The translations under genes were made by a program, and so were the position numbers. Under the pieces are notes generated by a model. The model had not been told where the DNA came from. It saw nothing but the letters and a program-made list of their open reading frames with translations, and did no database searches. 64,000 nt of DNA. Source: Odontomyia ornata (taxonomy: Eukaryota; Arthropoda; Insecta; Diptera; Stratiomyidae). Positions 34,279-46,200 of this stretch are shown here, piece after piece. Numbering within the stretch: position 1 is the first letter of the stretch; each line of letters begins with the position of its first letter. Location: positions 391,753,625 to 391,817,624 of the forward strand of contig OZ017738.1 in assembly GCA_963969285.1 (NCBI GenBank). The letters are read 5' to 3'.

Positions 34279-35516
34279 CAGAGTGCGTATGGTATTTGAG
34301 GACAACTTGAGAGTAAAATTCTTTAGCTTGTATTTTAAACAAAATTTAATTCAATTTCAAGAATTTTTTATACAACGTTAAATTATATTAATTTGGCTAT
34401 AAAGTTATTCAATAAAATCGCCATTAGCAGCAATAACCTTTTCGATCCGGGTCCGGAAGCGATAACATGCCCGAATCAAACGCTCCTTGTTCATATTGAC
34501 CATAACGGCGTTAATAGCAGTCTTCCGCGAAGAAGTGGTATTATGAAAACACTTATTGGTTTCACGCTCAACTACGCCCCATATGTAATAATCCAAAGGA
34601 TTAAGGTCTGGGGAGCTAGGTGGCCATAGGTTGGGTGTTATGTGGTAATGAAAATCTTCGGCCATCCAATCTTGTGTCGCCATCGCTTTATGTGAAGGAG
34701 CAGAGTCTTGTTGAAAAATGTATGGTCTGCCTCCACTTACATTGTCTATCCAGGGTTTCAGTACCGTCTCCCAAACCTCGATGTATGCAGCAGAGTTCAC
34801 TCGAAGTCCTTGAGTAAAAACGTGTGGTAGCATAACATGTCCTTCGTTGCTGTCAACAACTTAAACCATAACAATAGCTGGAAATTTTGTGTGCACAACA
34901 ACAGGAACCTCCAAAGGATTTGAACATAGCCATCTATCATTTCTGCGATGGGTCTGTTGATCTTAGTCAAAATTTTGTTCGTCGGAATAAAACCATAACA
35001 TTTTGGGCACCTCAGGGTGTTTGATTTTGTTTAAAAGACGTTTTGATCGGAGAACTCTCTGTTCACGTGTTCATTCCGACATGAACTGTCCTCTGCGCAT
35101 CACGTAAGACTTATACCGAAGGTTTTCGTGGACAACTCTACGAATAAGGCGCTCAGAAACGCGAAGCGCTCTCGCAAGGACCCTCATTGATTTTGAAGGG
35201 TCCTCCTCTATGATCACTTGCACTTGCTCTAAAAATTCTGCAGATCGGACAGTGTCAGAATGTTGTTCGTGCCTTTTTGCGTTTTGCAATGCTTCCAATT
35301 CACAGCGAACCTGATGCACGAATGAACGAGCGCAATAAAGAAAATTAGAGATCTCTAAATCTGTATGGTTCGCACATATAGCGACGATGACAGCATGTCT
35401 CTTCATTTCTTGAGTGATGTTGTAGTCCGCCATTTCTTATCTGAAAAGGAAAAAAATAAAAATTCGCGAAGTTTTAGTCACATTTATGCATGTCCTCAAA
35501 TACTGTACGCACCCTA
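34279..35516 (-). mobile_element. DD37D mariner-like transposon (maT-type) inside RTE copy II
   Basis: 1238 bp with TA on both sides (34277-34278, 35517-35518). Left end CAGAGTGCGTATGGTATTTG, right end in reverse TAGGGTGCGTACAGTATTTG; the repeats continue into GAGGACA. One minus-strand transposase pseudogene. It is younger than RTE copy II, whose reading it interrupts. Confidence 0.9.
34405..35433 (-). pseudogene. DD37D transposase, broken
   Basis: N-terminal helix-turn-helix region at 35433-35071 (MADYNITQEMKRHAVIVAIC to VVHENLRYKSYVMRR). The first catalytic region reads FYSDEQNFD at about 34985. The second is YIFQQDSAPSHKA (about 34710) and the third is SPDLNPLDYYIWG (about 34605). I count 37 residues between the second and third Asp, so DD37D (maT-like) rather than DD34D mariner or DD34E Tc1. 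In-frame stops lie after QNFD and in the IVMV-VV stretch near 34863, so it is not functional. Confidence 0.85.
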
Positions 35517-36785
35517 TATAAAAGAACATCACTACTTTCTACGACGTACAAAATATTTTCAAAGACTTTAAAAAACAAAATCGGCTCATACGCCAACAGC
35601 ATAATTCGGGAGCATCAAGGTTGTTTAGAGGCGAGTAGATCGACGATAGGCCAATTGTTCACTAGCAAGCAGGCATTTGAAAAATGCTGCGCGTTCAACA
35701 TAGATGTACACCAAAATTTTTGTCGACTTTAAGTAAGCATACGCCAGTATTGATCGTAACGTACTGTACCAAATAAGTCCGTCTTACCAAAATTAAAATG
35801 ACGTTGACGACTTCTCGAGCCCGCATCAATAACTAACTCACCTATGCCTTCGATACAAATATTGAACTAAGGCAGGGTGATGGGCTGGCCCCATTGCTCT
35901 TCAATTTGGCTCTGGAATAGCTCAGAAAAAAGCTACCTGTCGATACACAAGGTACGTTACTATACAAGTCGAGCCAAGTAGTAGCCTATGCGGATGATAT
36001 CAGCATTCTGTCACGGTCATAAACAACTGCCAAAGAATTCTTCCTGAAACTCGACAGCAAAGCAAAACTAGTAGGGGTACCAATCAATGAAAATAAAACC
36101 AAGCTCATGATGAAGTTGAAGAAAAATACCTCAAATACACAAAATATCACACTTGGCAAATATAGTTTCAAATATATAAGCGAATTTGTGTATTTAGGTG
36201 CCAAAATAACTAGAGATACTAGTGAAAGAGACGCCGAAGAGTAAAACTTGCAAATAAAATGTTTTATACAGCTTTGGCGATCTTGAAGACCAGCTGCATG
36301 CACAGAAAAACAAAGCTCCACGTATACAAATCTGTGACCTTCGCTATGCTGTGGGTGTGAAACATAGACCCGAACCCAAGCATTCACAAATATATTGAAT
36401 GCCTTCGAAAGACGGATCCTGAGGCGAATAATCGGAGCGAAGCTAGATGGGGATCAACGGCGGATTCGATACAACCATGAGCTGTATGAAAATTTTGACA
36501 AGCCGGAGGTCTCAGCGATTGTAACACTGTGGAAGTTGCAATTGGCCACGTGAAGCGTATGTGTAAACAACGAATACCCAAAAAGGCATTCGTTGGGAAA
36601 ACTGAAGGCCGAAGACCAGCGCCAAAAACCGATGAAACACTGGTCTGACTCGGTCGACGAAGACAGTTCATCGCTGCTCGGATTTCGAAATTGAAGGAGA
36701 CGGTATAATTGGAGGATACGGGTATCAACAGGAAGCGAAAGCCCGAGAGGCGTTTTGGTGCTATGAAGAAAAAGAAAAGTAGTAG

Positions 36786-37109
36786 AGGAGCCCTCCTACC
36801 GAAAGGGTATTGTAAGATAATTAATAAATCTGGCAACGTCTTCTGAATAACAAAACTTGAATCACACATATATTCGAGCTCAGAAAAATAATGTGCGATT
36901 ATAATGTTCTTTTAATTTGCCGCCATATTGTTTTTTCTATTGACCTCAATATTAGTGTAGTCACGATAACAAATCAATGTTTTAAAATATTTCCAAAATT
37001 TTCATCAAAACCCTTGTACACCTGTAGCGTTTGGACCCTTTGTGAACGTGTGTTTGCACAGTTTCACGTGTAATTGTAGTTGTAATTGATAAATTTCAAT
37101 TATAGATAA
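36786..37109. other. Unassigned interval
   Basis: About 320 bases of AT-rich sequence between RTE copy II and the HE relic, with no frame or repeat recognised. Confidence 0.4.
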
Positions 37110-37605
37110 GTCAGCTGTCTAGGCTCAATTTTTATGAAACTTTCAGAAAACATGCATTGGCAAATTTTAGTGTCATCATTAAATTGTATAGATGAAAAGG
37201 TAAGATTCATAAAATGTACTATTATTAACAAAGTTGAGCGAACTTTAACTTCTGAGGTATTTGTTGGTCTACTTTCGTGATTTTTTTCAGATTTATCTGT
37301 CGGAAGATGTCCAATTGCAAGGAGGCGTGACACGAATTTTTCGTGCGATTCTCGTCATCCTGCACCCCTTCTTGCAAATGCTTCTTGTTTAGGTCCTTTT
37401 TTGAAAAGTTCTCATCAAAGCGTTTTATTCGACAACCATATTGGCTATCTTTAATAAAAAAAAATGTATTAAGAGTCACCCTCCTGTATAGGGAGACTCC
37501 CCTGAAATACCTTAAAATATTTTTTGCATTGCACCTCTTGTGACCTACGTGGAAAATTTCACTATTCTAGTTCATGTGGTTTGCGAGAAAACTTGCTGTG
37601 ACGCA
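37110..37605 (+). mobile_element. HE relic, core region only
   Basis: Keeps the central blocks of the family in order: ACTATTATTAACAAAGTTGAG (37219-37239), TTCTGAGGTATTTGTTG, TGATTTTTTTCAGATTTATC, GATGTCCAATTGCAAGGAGG, then TGAAAAGTTCTCATCAAAG and the GGGAGACTCCCCT block. Neither the 5' terminus nor the GTCY tract and hairpin is present. More diverged than HE1-HE4. Confidence 0.7.
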
Positions 37606-38394
37606 TATTGGCTACGTTTGATGACATTTTACATTAACCTTAAAATGGTACGTCTGTAAATACTAAAATATCGAATTGCGCTTACTTTCTGACATTTAGG
37701 GTCACCATTTTGAATGAATGCATTTGATTTTGGGGTTTTTAAGATGCTTATGTCTTAGCGTCTCATCCATCAATGAGCCAAATCTCGTTCAAATCTGAGT
37801 TTTACTCTAAGACAGGGTGAAAGAATTCAATTTTTAGTGAACATTGTAGCTTAAAAATTTTAAGTGTTAAATGATTTTTGGCACAATAAAAAAACTTGGC
37901 ATGATTATCCATAGTTTCAAGTTTCATCGATTAGCCGCTAGAGGGCCACAAAAATTTGAAAAGTAAAATATTTGAGTCGCCGCCATTTTGGTCATCACTA
38001 AAATGACTAAATCCTCAAATATCAGGTCAAAATTCCAACCTTTAGATGCCTTTGAAATTTTAAGTTTTAACTTGGCGCCATTTTGTTTTTTGACACCTGT
38101 TTTTTTTACATATTTCTTTAGATACTTATCGTTATTAACCAGCTGCCGAATTTCTTTAAAATCAGTTGAAAGGTTTGGTCACGAGTACAACAACCAATTT
38201 TTGAATTATACTTTGGTCCGAACAGAAATCACGATTTTTTGTTAAAATAGCCGAAATTTTGTTTTCCGCCCGACCGATATAGCTGGTTAAAAAATTTAAC
38301 CGAGATTTTTACTCAATCTACCTTTCCTGAAAATTTATCGAAAACTGGAGCAAAATTACACCCCATAACGGGGTCACAAATTTCGTTATATCCC

Positions 38395-38397
<3 letters not shown>
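37606..38397. other. Unassigned AT-rich sequence next to (TA)n array
   Basis: No coding frame. It contains two CGCCATTTTG motifs (37981-37990 and 38085-38094) and a small palindrome GGTTAAAAAATTTAACC near 38285, so it may be part of an unrecognised non-coding transposon. The border to the TA array is ATATCCCATTTA. Confidence 0.4.
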
Positions 38398-38838
<441 letters not shown>

Positions 38839-38861
38839 GCATTATTAATATATATATATAT

Positions 38862-39373
38862 TGTCGCGTGTTTTTGGTTCGCGGCCAATAATTTAATGTT
38901 CCGGGAAAGTGAAAACGCAATGTCTTTTTAATTAAATGAGTTTATTTAATTTGTCAAAAAAATGCACAATCACTTCACTAACAATTCAACAACTCTAATT
39001 TGCACTATTAAAATTCGACCTTCCACTTGTCCATAAATTTCTATCGCAATTGTCTACTAAAATCACTTCACACTCAAACAATCAATATCGCCTGTACTTC
39101 GCGTTTCGCAGTTTTCTATCGCGGTTGAATGAATGATCCCCCCATTCATTCAGCTCGCCTTTATATAGGGTCTCTAATCATTCAACTCAGTTCTCGTACA
39201 TTAGTGAATAAGCAGGAACATTCCAGCATGAATGAATGGGCAGTGACTCACTTTCAGATGTTGATAATGCTTGTTGGGTTCTCGTGGTTTCGAGTAAATT
39301 CATTTGTTGATGTTCTTAATGATTGTGAAAACAATTGCGACAGTAGCTCACAGAATTATTTGTACATGTAACA
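38862..39373 (-). mobile_element. Solo LTR, probably gypsy-type
   Basis: 512 bp bounded by TG and CA (TGTCGCGTG on the plus-strand left, TGTAACA on the right) with ATAT on both sides (38858-38861 and 39374-39377). The minus strand carries a good TATA box (CCTATATAAAGGCG at about 39155-39168) and an AATAAA about 220 bases downstream, the order expected in an LTR. No internal region follows on either side. The 4-bp duplication lies in TA-rich DNA and is weak evidence by itself. Confidence 0.65.
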
Positions 39374-39789
39374 ATATGCATATATATATAAATACGATAC
39401 GTCTCCATAATTCAAAGTAACTTTGGCTGGCGAAGTCAATCAAAGATTTCATTCTTATCGTGACTTTGTCTGCGTTTATCCGTTTAATGTTCAAGTTGTA
39501 GATCTTATGTTCGGCTGGACCATGTCTCCACTGTGCTGCCCGAATACGACAATTGGCGGTACTTTTTCGGTATTCTTAGTATTTTTGTCTCAAGGACAAG
39601 CAGACATATGAGGTCTTTTTTTCCTTAGTTTTTTTTAATATTCTATAAAGCTATTATTATTTATACAAGGTGTCTCAAAAGAAATTTTATACTTAGTGAA
39701 TCGATTAAAAAAAGTAAGCCGTATATAGAAAAATGCGTATTAATTATTAAAATAAACTTGTTGGGGATTTATTTCTTAGAAATAATATC

Positions 39790-40108
39790 GTCTAAATCGA
39801 ACAGTAAAATTACTTATGACGTCTCTGCAGGTGGACTCAGGAATGGCTGCCATTTCTTGATGGATATTTTCTTTCAAATGTGCCAGTGAAGTCGGTTTAT
39901 TGGCGTAAACTTTACATTTAAGATAACCCCATAGGAAAAAGTTCATAGGGGTTAAATCTGGACTGCGTGGAGGCCAATTTATGTCACCTCTTGCTCAATC
40001 ACCTGATTAACGAAATTAAGCCTCTGACTGGCATCTTGGGGCTTTAATTCTTGCATCAATTGAATTTTGTAGGGGTGCAGCTTTAGGTCTTTGTGCATAA
40101 TGCCATGT
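39790..40108 (-). pseudogene. Transposase C-terminal part, internally deleted
   Basis: Reads LHGIMHKDLKLHPYKIQLM, then QRLNFVNQVIEQ, then jumps near 39990 to GDINWPPRSPDLTPMNFFLW. The segment with the first and second catalytic Asp is gone, and the third Asp position (usually LTPxDFFLWGY) is Asn. The wording matches the DD41D-type relatives at 30.4 and 60.5 kb. It ends near 39790 with FTVRFRRYYF. Confidence 0.82.
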
Positions 40109-40322
40109 AATTTATTTATTTATTTTTATTTATTTATTCAAATTCATTTAACAGACAGAAATCCAATTACAAAATAGACTTAGACAATTAAATATAGTTA
40201 AATATAATTTAGAGTAAGACAAATCAATACAACAAATCAAGCAGAAAAAAGTTAATCTAAAACATGTAAGAAATGAAGATAGAGTCAAGATCAAAGTTTA
40301 TAAAATTTAGTGCTAAGGAACA

Positions 40323-43123
40323 TTAATCACTATTCGCAAAGAGTAATATCTTTAATTTAATTTTAAAAACAAAGTAGGACGTGGATAGAGAGCCAAGCTC
40401 GAGGCTGTTATGCATTCTGATGATTCGTGGCATAATTGAGTGAAAATATAAATCTGGTCGGGCGTACGGAACCACGAGAATGTGATTAGACCGACTAGGT
40501 CGTGCATACAGTATGTATTGCAAGTCTGCGCTTAGGGTGGAGGCAATTTGTTGGTGGTACAACTTAAAAAGGAAACATTGATCTAAGAAGGTTCTACGGG
40601 ACGACAGAGAAGGGAGACGAAGAATGGATAGACGACGCTCATAAGACTCATAAGCTACGTTGAATTTGAAAAACACAATACGGGTAAACATACGCTGAAC
40701 AGCTTCTAGTGAGTTCATAAGATATAAATGTCTAGGAGACCACACTATTGAGCAGTACTCAAGAAGCGGGTGGACAAGACACGTGAACAAGCAAACAGCG
40801 GTAGCAATATTTGCAAGCTTATGCAAATGCCGCATAAGAAAACCCGAAACTTTTGATGCCTTGGTAATTATGCTAAAAATGTGAACATCAAATTTAAGCT
40901 TGGGGTCAAATATTACACCAAGATCTTTACATGAGTCTGCAGAGGAGAGAACAACATCACATAGGGTGTAATTAAAAATTAAAGGGACAATTTTCAAAGT
41001 AAAAGTCATTTTAAAACATTTGGAAACATTAATCCAAGAGAGTTTACATTACACCAGTTATACAGGTTAAAAATATCAATTTGGAGTTGCTGACAATCTT
41101 CAAGGGATCCAATTGGCCGGAATACCTTGAAATCATCAGCATACAGGAGACAAGAAGAGGAAATTACAGAAGGAAGATCATTGATAAACAGTACGAAAAG
41201 AAGAGGTCCAAGGATTGACCCTTAAGGGACACCAGATGTAGGATTGAATGAAAAGGAGATTGTGCCATAGAGATTGACACGACATGAACGGGAGGATAAA
41301 TACGATGAAATCCAAGAATGAAGGGAACCGGATATGCCAAGCAAAGCTAACTTTTGACAGAGCAGAACATGGTTCACGGAGTCAAAAGCTTTAGAGAAGT
41401 CCGTGAATATTGTATCTACTTGAAGCTGTTTATCTAAAGCTCTTGCAATATAATCTTCGAATTTGGCCAAGTTCGTAGAAGTTGAACGACCCTTTAAGAA
41501 TCCATGTTGCTGTGGTGTGACAGATGAACTCAGGGACTCAAGAAGCCTGTTGTGCACAAGTCGTTCCAGCAGCTTAGAGAAACAGGAGAGGAGTGATATG
41601 GAACGATAGTTTGAGGCAGATGATGGGTCGCCGTATTTAAAGATAGGAACAACATTTGCATCTTTCCAGTACGTTGGAAAGGTGCCAGTACTAAGACTGA
41701 GATTGAATATAAGGGAGAGAGAAAAACACAAAGGGGAACAAAGTGACTTTACAAATATATTAGGTCATCCATCAGGACCAGAGCTAACATTCGGATCGAG
41801 CAAGTTAATAAGGGATTCAACTTCAGAAGGATCAGTGGAATAGGATGTACATGATGCTGGATAAGTTTGAATTGAATTTATGGGGGAGTGTAGTATGTCA
41901 GAAGAGGAAAAAGTAGAGGAAAAATATTCGGCAAACAGGTTAGAAATATCCTGAGGGGAGGAGACTTCAGTGTTATTCCATTTGACAGTATGCGGGATGG
42001 AAGAGGAAGATTTAAGGGATCGGATGTATGACCAAAAGGGTTTAGGGTTATTTGTCAGGAGGGAACTCTCTAAGCTGCTAAAGTAGTTTTTCATGGCCAT
42101 TTTGATCTCTGTTTTAGCCAAAGGGCGCAATCTGCAGAAATTGTGCCTAGCATCATCACTTGCGGTCAATTTATAGTGCCTATGCCCCTTATCTTTGGCT
42201 CTTAAGGCACGAAGAACACTTTGGGTAAGCCAAGGCTTCATTTTTGCATTGCGAGGAGCTTGGAGCGGAGTGTAAAGAGCAATCAGATTATTCAGGTAAT
42301 CGTAGAATTTGTTCAAGGAACTATCGCAGTCAAGACGAGTGAAGAAGGTACACCAGTTGACCGAGTCCAGATTGGTTTTAATTGCCTCAAAATTTGCTTC
42401 AAAGAAATTGTAACGACAAACTGAGGCAGTTCTCTGGGGTTTAAGGGTATCAACGGATAGTGCTAGAGACAAAGGTGGATGATGGAGATTAGGTTGAACA
42501 TAAGGATGTAAAACGGGAGCTATAGATAGACACCTAGTTTGAAAATTTGACATGGCAAGGTCCAGAAGACGACCATTAGGGTTACGGATATGATTAAACT
42601 GTGAAAAAGAACAAAAAGAAAGAAAGGAAGAAAGTAACAAAGAAGAATTATTTGTTGAGGAAATGCCAGGTGTTGTTAAGTGGTCCCATTCCACTGCCAG
42701 TAGATTGAAGTCCCCACAAATTATAATTTTGGAATGTGGATGACGAGCAAGAAGATAGGCAGAGAGTTCATCGAAGAAGGCTTCGTACACCGTTAAGGGA
42801 GAATTACAAGGAATATACACAGAGGAAATTAATAATGAGGAGTTATGAGGAAGAGGGAGTTTCACAATTACACATTCAACAGTACGAGCAAATTTGAAGT
42901 CAGCACAAAGTAAACTATTGAGGGATTTGCAGACTGCAACCAAGACTCCCCCACCATCATATTTATTACTGACGTTAAGGCCACGGTCGCAACGGTAAAC
43001 TAAATAGTCAGGTAATAATTCTGCATTTGAAATATTCTCATTTAACCACGTTTCAGTTAAACAGATAACTGAATCGTTAGTTAATTGGGACACGAGTAGT
43101 AAGTCCTCAAGTTTGGTTCTCAA
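40323..43123 (-). pseudogene. NLTR-3 ORF2: endonuclease and reverse transcriptase, three lesions seen
   Basis: The endonuclease and linker are one open frame of 452 codons (43123-41765): VICLTETWLNENI, DGGGVLVAV, IIICGDFNLLAVEWD and NPNGRLLDLAMSN, to SSGPDG. TGA at 41762-41764 interrupts it. RT follows at 41731-41222 with TFPTYWKDANVVPIFK, NYRSISLLSCFSK, QQHGFLKGRSTSTNL and TDFSKAFDSVNH. It then meets a TAA exactly at the Gln of SGVPQGS (41219-41221), and reads on to LLYADDFKVF with YADD intact. A frameshift near 41010 precedes the C-terminal part (CKDLGVIFDPKLKFDVHI to the end at 40323). Recently inactivated by comparison with NLTR-1 and -2. Confidence 0.9.
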
Positions 43124-43199
43124 GCCACGAACATTCTGATAGTAAATAGAAATAGATGAACGATTAGGAAATGAAGAATTACTTTCAAAGTTAGATGAT

Positions 43200-43814
43200 C
43201 CTTGAAGGTTGTTGAGGCGGTTTGGAACCTTTATCGGGACGAAATCGCCGCTTGGGCTGCATTGTATCTAATGTTTTAATAAGTATGCCCTTTGGCCAAA
43301 AATCGGAACTGAGTAGGCTACAAAGTTCAGCCGGAACTGTCAGCTTGAAAGAACTTATAACCTGGTCAGGAAGGTTGTCTTTTGTTAACTTTACGCACCT
43401 GAAAATACTGGGCGTGTAGCCAAGCTTCGATTTTACCTAGTTGGTAAGTGTATCCTTGGTTGTGTTGTAAGCGAGCCTTGATATGAATAACTGGAGAGGT
43501 AGGGAGACTGCTCGTAATACTCCGTTATCAGCTAACACACTCTCTGTAGAGTTTTGTGGTGCTGAAGACACAACGATATTTTGCTGAAGATTCGTTAATT
43601 GTGTTAGGCTCAGTTCGGATTAAGGCTGAATTTAATGTTGCTGTTGTATAGGCAAGATAAACTGCTGCATGCGACTATTATGTTGCAGGACCATAGGTTT
43701 ATTAATTGTAGCCGGAATTGACTCCTGATTACAAGCTTGCTGTTGTTGCGCAAGCACACTTCGCGTAAGAGGCCCCTGCTGCTCAAGAGGTGATACGATA
43801 TGATCTATACACAT
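43200..43814 (-). pseudogene. NLTR-3 ORF1 C-terminal part
   Basis: Nucleic-acid-binding ORF1 protein of the element. A Gln-rich stretch (VLAQQQQACNQ) leads into LFISRLAYNTTKDTLTNYL, then CVKLTKDNLPDQVISSFKLT, then LSSDFWPKGILIK and a basic tail. NLTR-2 has the matching DNLEDRVVAFFKLTVPS and WPPGVLIKPF, which confirms the identity. Upstream sequence is missing, and at least one stop (43630) breaks it. ISRLAYNTT suggests an RNA-recognition-type fold, by resemblance only. Confidence 0.7.
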
Positions 43815-44150
43815 TTAAAGCACTTGCGCGCTTCCGAATTGAAAGGTTCGGGTCGTCACAAACAGGCCGATTAACATTCTCCACGTTTTCTACCGTTCCT
43901 GATGACCTAGATCACCCGGATTTTGATTTATCCAACGTTGTACCAGTTTCTTCAAACTTTTTAACCCAATGTCGAATGAGAGGAATGCTTGGCACATCAT
44001 TTAAGTGGCGAAAACCTCCAATACTGCAGAATTTTCTACGCGCTACAGTTGCCGAATCACTGTTTTGTAAAACCCTCGCATGCACAACGCGCGGTCTGCT
44101 CCCGAGAAACGCTCCATAGCGACTGAATTTTCAAGAGCCAGGCTACCGAT
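43815..44150 (-). pseudogene. Transposase N-terminal part
   Basis: On the minus strand: NDVPSIPLIRHWVKKFEETG, TLDKSKSG, SSGTVENVENVNRPV and DDPNLSIRKRASALNV, the DNA-binding half of the same transposase. It then breaks at NLTR-3 (about 43815). The product joins logically to LHGIMHKDLK on the other side of the non-LTR element. Upstream (44150-44070) a weakly supported start region contains stops. Confidence 0.8.
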
Positions 44151-44237
44151 TGACATAACCCCCGCGCCCCTCGGATACGTTGCGTTCACGCAGTAAGCTC
44201 AATAAATATAAAATTTCTTTTGAGACACCCTGTATTA

Positions 44238-44735
44238 TTGGTATCGCAATTACTATATTTCTGACCCTCAGTTGTTTCGTCTTCTTGTATGTCCATGCTC
44301 AGTTCTTCTAGTAGTACGAAATGATTGCTGCTTTCATATGTCTTGCTGGCACTCACGACATCTTCGGGAGTCGTTATCGTTTGAATTTTCTTCTTTTGGT
44401 CTTCACTTGCCTTCGCTTTAGGTTTTTCTTCTTGCTTTGTTGATTTTCTTTTCCTTGAACGGGCGATAATCTTCGGATATTTTCATCCAAATAACTTATA
44501 ATTTTCCTTTTCTTTTATTTCAACTATTTCAATTTCTTTTTCGATTCTGAATCTGTTTATATCGTCTCTTCCTCAGCTTCTCTTTTGGTGGTTCTGATAA
44601 TTGAAAAGCGTAAATATTGGTTTCTCGATGGAGGAAACTTGAATTTGGAGTTTCACTTGTTCTAATGTTGAAGTCATCGTACAACCCACTTTTGAGTGTT
44701 GAGTTTCTTTTGCCTTGAGAGCCTCTTGTTAATCC
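44238..44735 (-). pseudogene. Unrecognised coding-like stretch
   Basis: On the minus strand two adjoining open frames without obvious starts read like protein rather than noise. The first (about 44735-44560) contains SLDIITGLTRGSQGKRNSTL, FNIRTSETPNSSFLHRETNI and LSEPPKEKLRKRR. After a frameshift the second (about 44490-44238) contains SRKRKSTKQEEKPKAKASED, then TTPEDVVSASKTYESSNHFV and LLEELSMDIQEDETTEG. The highly charged composition and the S-NHFVLLEEL-like motif recall ORF1/Gag proteins of some non-LTR elements, but a decayed host exon is equally possible. It abuts the Tc1/mariner-like element at 44234. I do not recognise it. Confidence 0.4.
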
Positions 44736-44739
44736 AGTG

Positions 44740-46200
44740 ATAATATCAAGCGATGAATCAATTGTTTATATGACGCGAAAAACAATAAACTTTTTCCAGC
44801 AATAACTTATTTTTCAATGGATAATTACAAAAATTAATTTAATTTTTAAATTAATGACACGAGCTATTAAAATACACTATTGTACGCAACGAATACCTGA
44901 CGTAGAATACTATATCAGGATAAGTAATACACAAATATGTTTTATTCTCGTGTAAGTATAATATAACATAATATATTATAACAAAGTTAAGTTCTCATAT
45001 AGAAATAAAGAAGTAAATACGTGATTAAGGAGCAAATATATAAAGTATTATTGAAGCGTCCTTTTCTTTTAACTCATTACGCTTCATATGTTCCGTATTA
45101 TATTTTCTACATCATATCATTTTATACTTACTCTACCTTCGCATGTCATGTTCTTCTTATGAGAGATAAAATTCTCAAGGACTCGTGTAACTCTATTTAT
45201 TAACTACTCGTATACTATTCCGCTTCGTTGGCTTCCGTGAAAAAATACTAGCAACGCACTTCGAATGGAGCGAATATCGAACTCAGGTCATGTCTACAAT
45301 ATTTTTTTTCCACTTGATCCTGTAAAAAAAGTGGTCTCGACATTCACCCTTAGTCACGAAGGATAAATTTCTCTTGTAAATTGTTCATTCATGAATGCAT
45401 CAATGATTCCTTCCGCATTATATAACTCAATGGATATTCAAAAAAAGAAAAAAAAAATAATTAATCGATATTGTTTCAGTGTTGTAATGAAGGATATTGT
45501 AATTAAAAATGAAGTCACGCGATAATATCAAGTCGGTGTAATAGAGTAGGGTAGAGCATAATGAAAATTGTTGTTGCATGATATGTTGTTTGCTGGGGAA
45601 CAAAAAATTTAATAAATAGAAATACACTGGCTTCTAATCGTGAATAAGCAGGAATGTGAGCAAATGTACTTACGTATAAAGAACAAATAAGTGCAACAAA
45701 AACGTGACTTGTTATTATGATTATACGAACGTTGAACTTTCTGAGTAAAAAATGGCAAAAGTAAATAGTTGGATTTCAAAGCATGCCTTCACAGGTTGAA
45801 AACTTTAAGAATATACCCAAAACTGCTAGAGATAATTTAACGCGTTTTTATTGAACTTTAAATTAGTAAAGTAGAAGAATTGAAATGATTAATTAATCTG
45901 AAAATATTAAACAAGTTGAATGGACAAAACTATAAATGCAGACAATTACGCAACGTAACTAATGTATAAACTCAAGAAAGACTTCTAAGATATGTATAAA
46001 ATTATAGGTTTTAAGGAAATCGTATATTACTTTAATCTAAGCGGCCACCATTTTGTTGCAAAATAGCAAATATCATTCACTGTACAAGTTATGAAAGATA
46101 TTTATGTGCTCTTCTTTCCTGGATATTTCAAAAAATTCGATAAATAATGTATCATCTGGTTGATTCAGAAACCCATAGAGTGACAAATCGCGCAGAGCTG
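44740..46200. other. AT-rich stretch without recognised features
   Basis: About 1.45 kb, very AT-rich. Short frames only (60-66 codons, Tyr/Phe/Leu-rich). No repeats or domain resemblance found on either strand. Confidence 0.45.

Larger units (their letters stand above)
34040..36750 (+). pseudogene. RTE copy II reverse transcriptase, broken and interrupted
   Basis: Left piece: PPTLDEVCFTIKAQQNNKAQ, GIDEVPVKLIKYGSSS and KKGDKLQCENYR, ending at the transposon. Right piece from 35519: TTYKIFSKTLKNKIGSYANS, TIGQLFTSKQAFEK, LRQGDGLAPLLFNLAL-type sequence near 35870, then AYADDISIL at about 35985-36010 with YADD intact. The C-terminal RIIGAKLDGDQRRIRY region (about 36430) and DEDSSSLLGF-type end follow. 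Several stops and frameshifts. Confidence 0.85.
33998..36785 (+). mobile_element. RTE copy II, 5'-truncated and split by a DD37D element
   Basis: Starts inside the RT region (ACCTCCAAAACATCAGACCC, matching RTE copy I at about 17130) and ends with GGTGCTATGAAGAAAAAGAAAAG at about 36760-36782. A 1.24-kb mariner-like element sits at 34279-35516, and the RTE reading continues on both sides of it. Confidence 0.88.
40111..43815 (-). mobile_element. NLTR-3, CR1/Jockey-type non-LTR retrotransposon
   Basis: Minus-strand LINE-type element with a (TAAA)n-like tail at the left (TTTATTTATTTATTTTTATT from 40112). Its 3' motif TATTTTGTAATTGGAT is at 40161-40176, with ORF2 at 43123-40323 and an ORF1 part at about 43814-43200. 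It is inserted in the Tc1/mariner-like element. It appears 5'-truncated within ORF1. Same family as NLTR-2, and better preserved. Confidence 0.9.
39666..44232 (-). mobile_element. Tc1/mariner-like element split by NLTR-3
   Basis: Ends: CAAGGTGTCTCAAAAGAAAT on the left and, reversed, CAGGGTGTCTCAAAAGAAAT on the right, each flanked by TA (39664-39665 and 44233-44234). The transposase is read on the minus strand in two parts, 44150-43810 and 40108-39790, separated by the 3.7-kb non-LTR element. Without that insertion it would be under 1 kb, so it is also internally deleted. Confidence 0.88.

Noticed and set aside
42221..42424. Plus-strand frame antisense to NLTR-3
   Set aside because: Lies wholly opposite the 452-codon endonuclease frame, whose motifs are clear.
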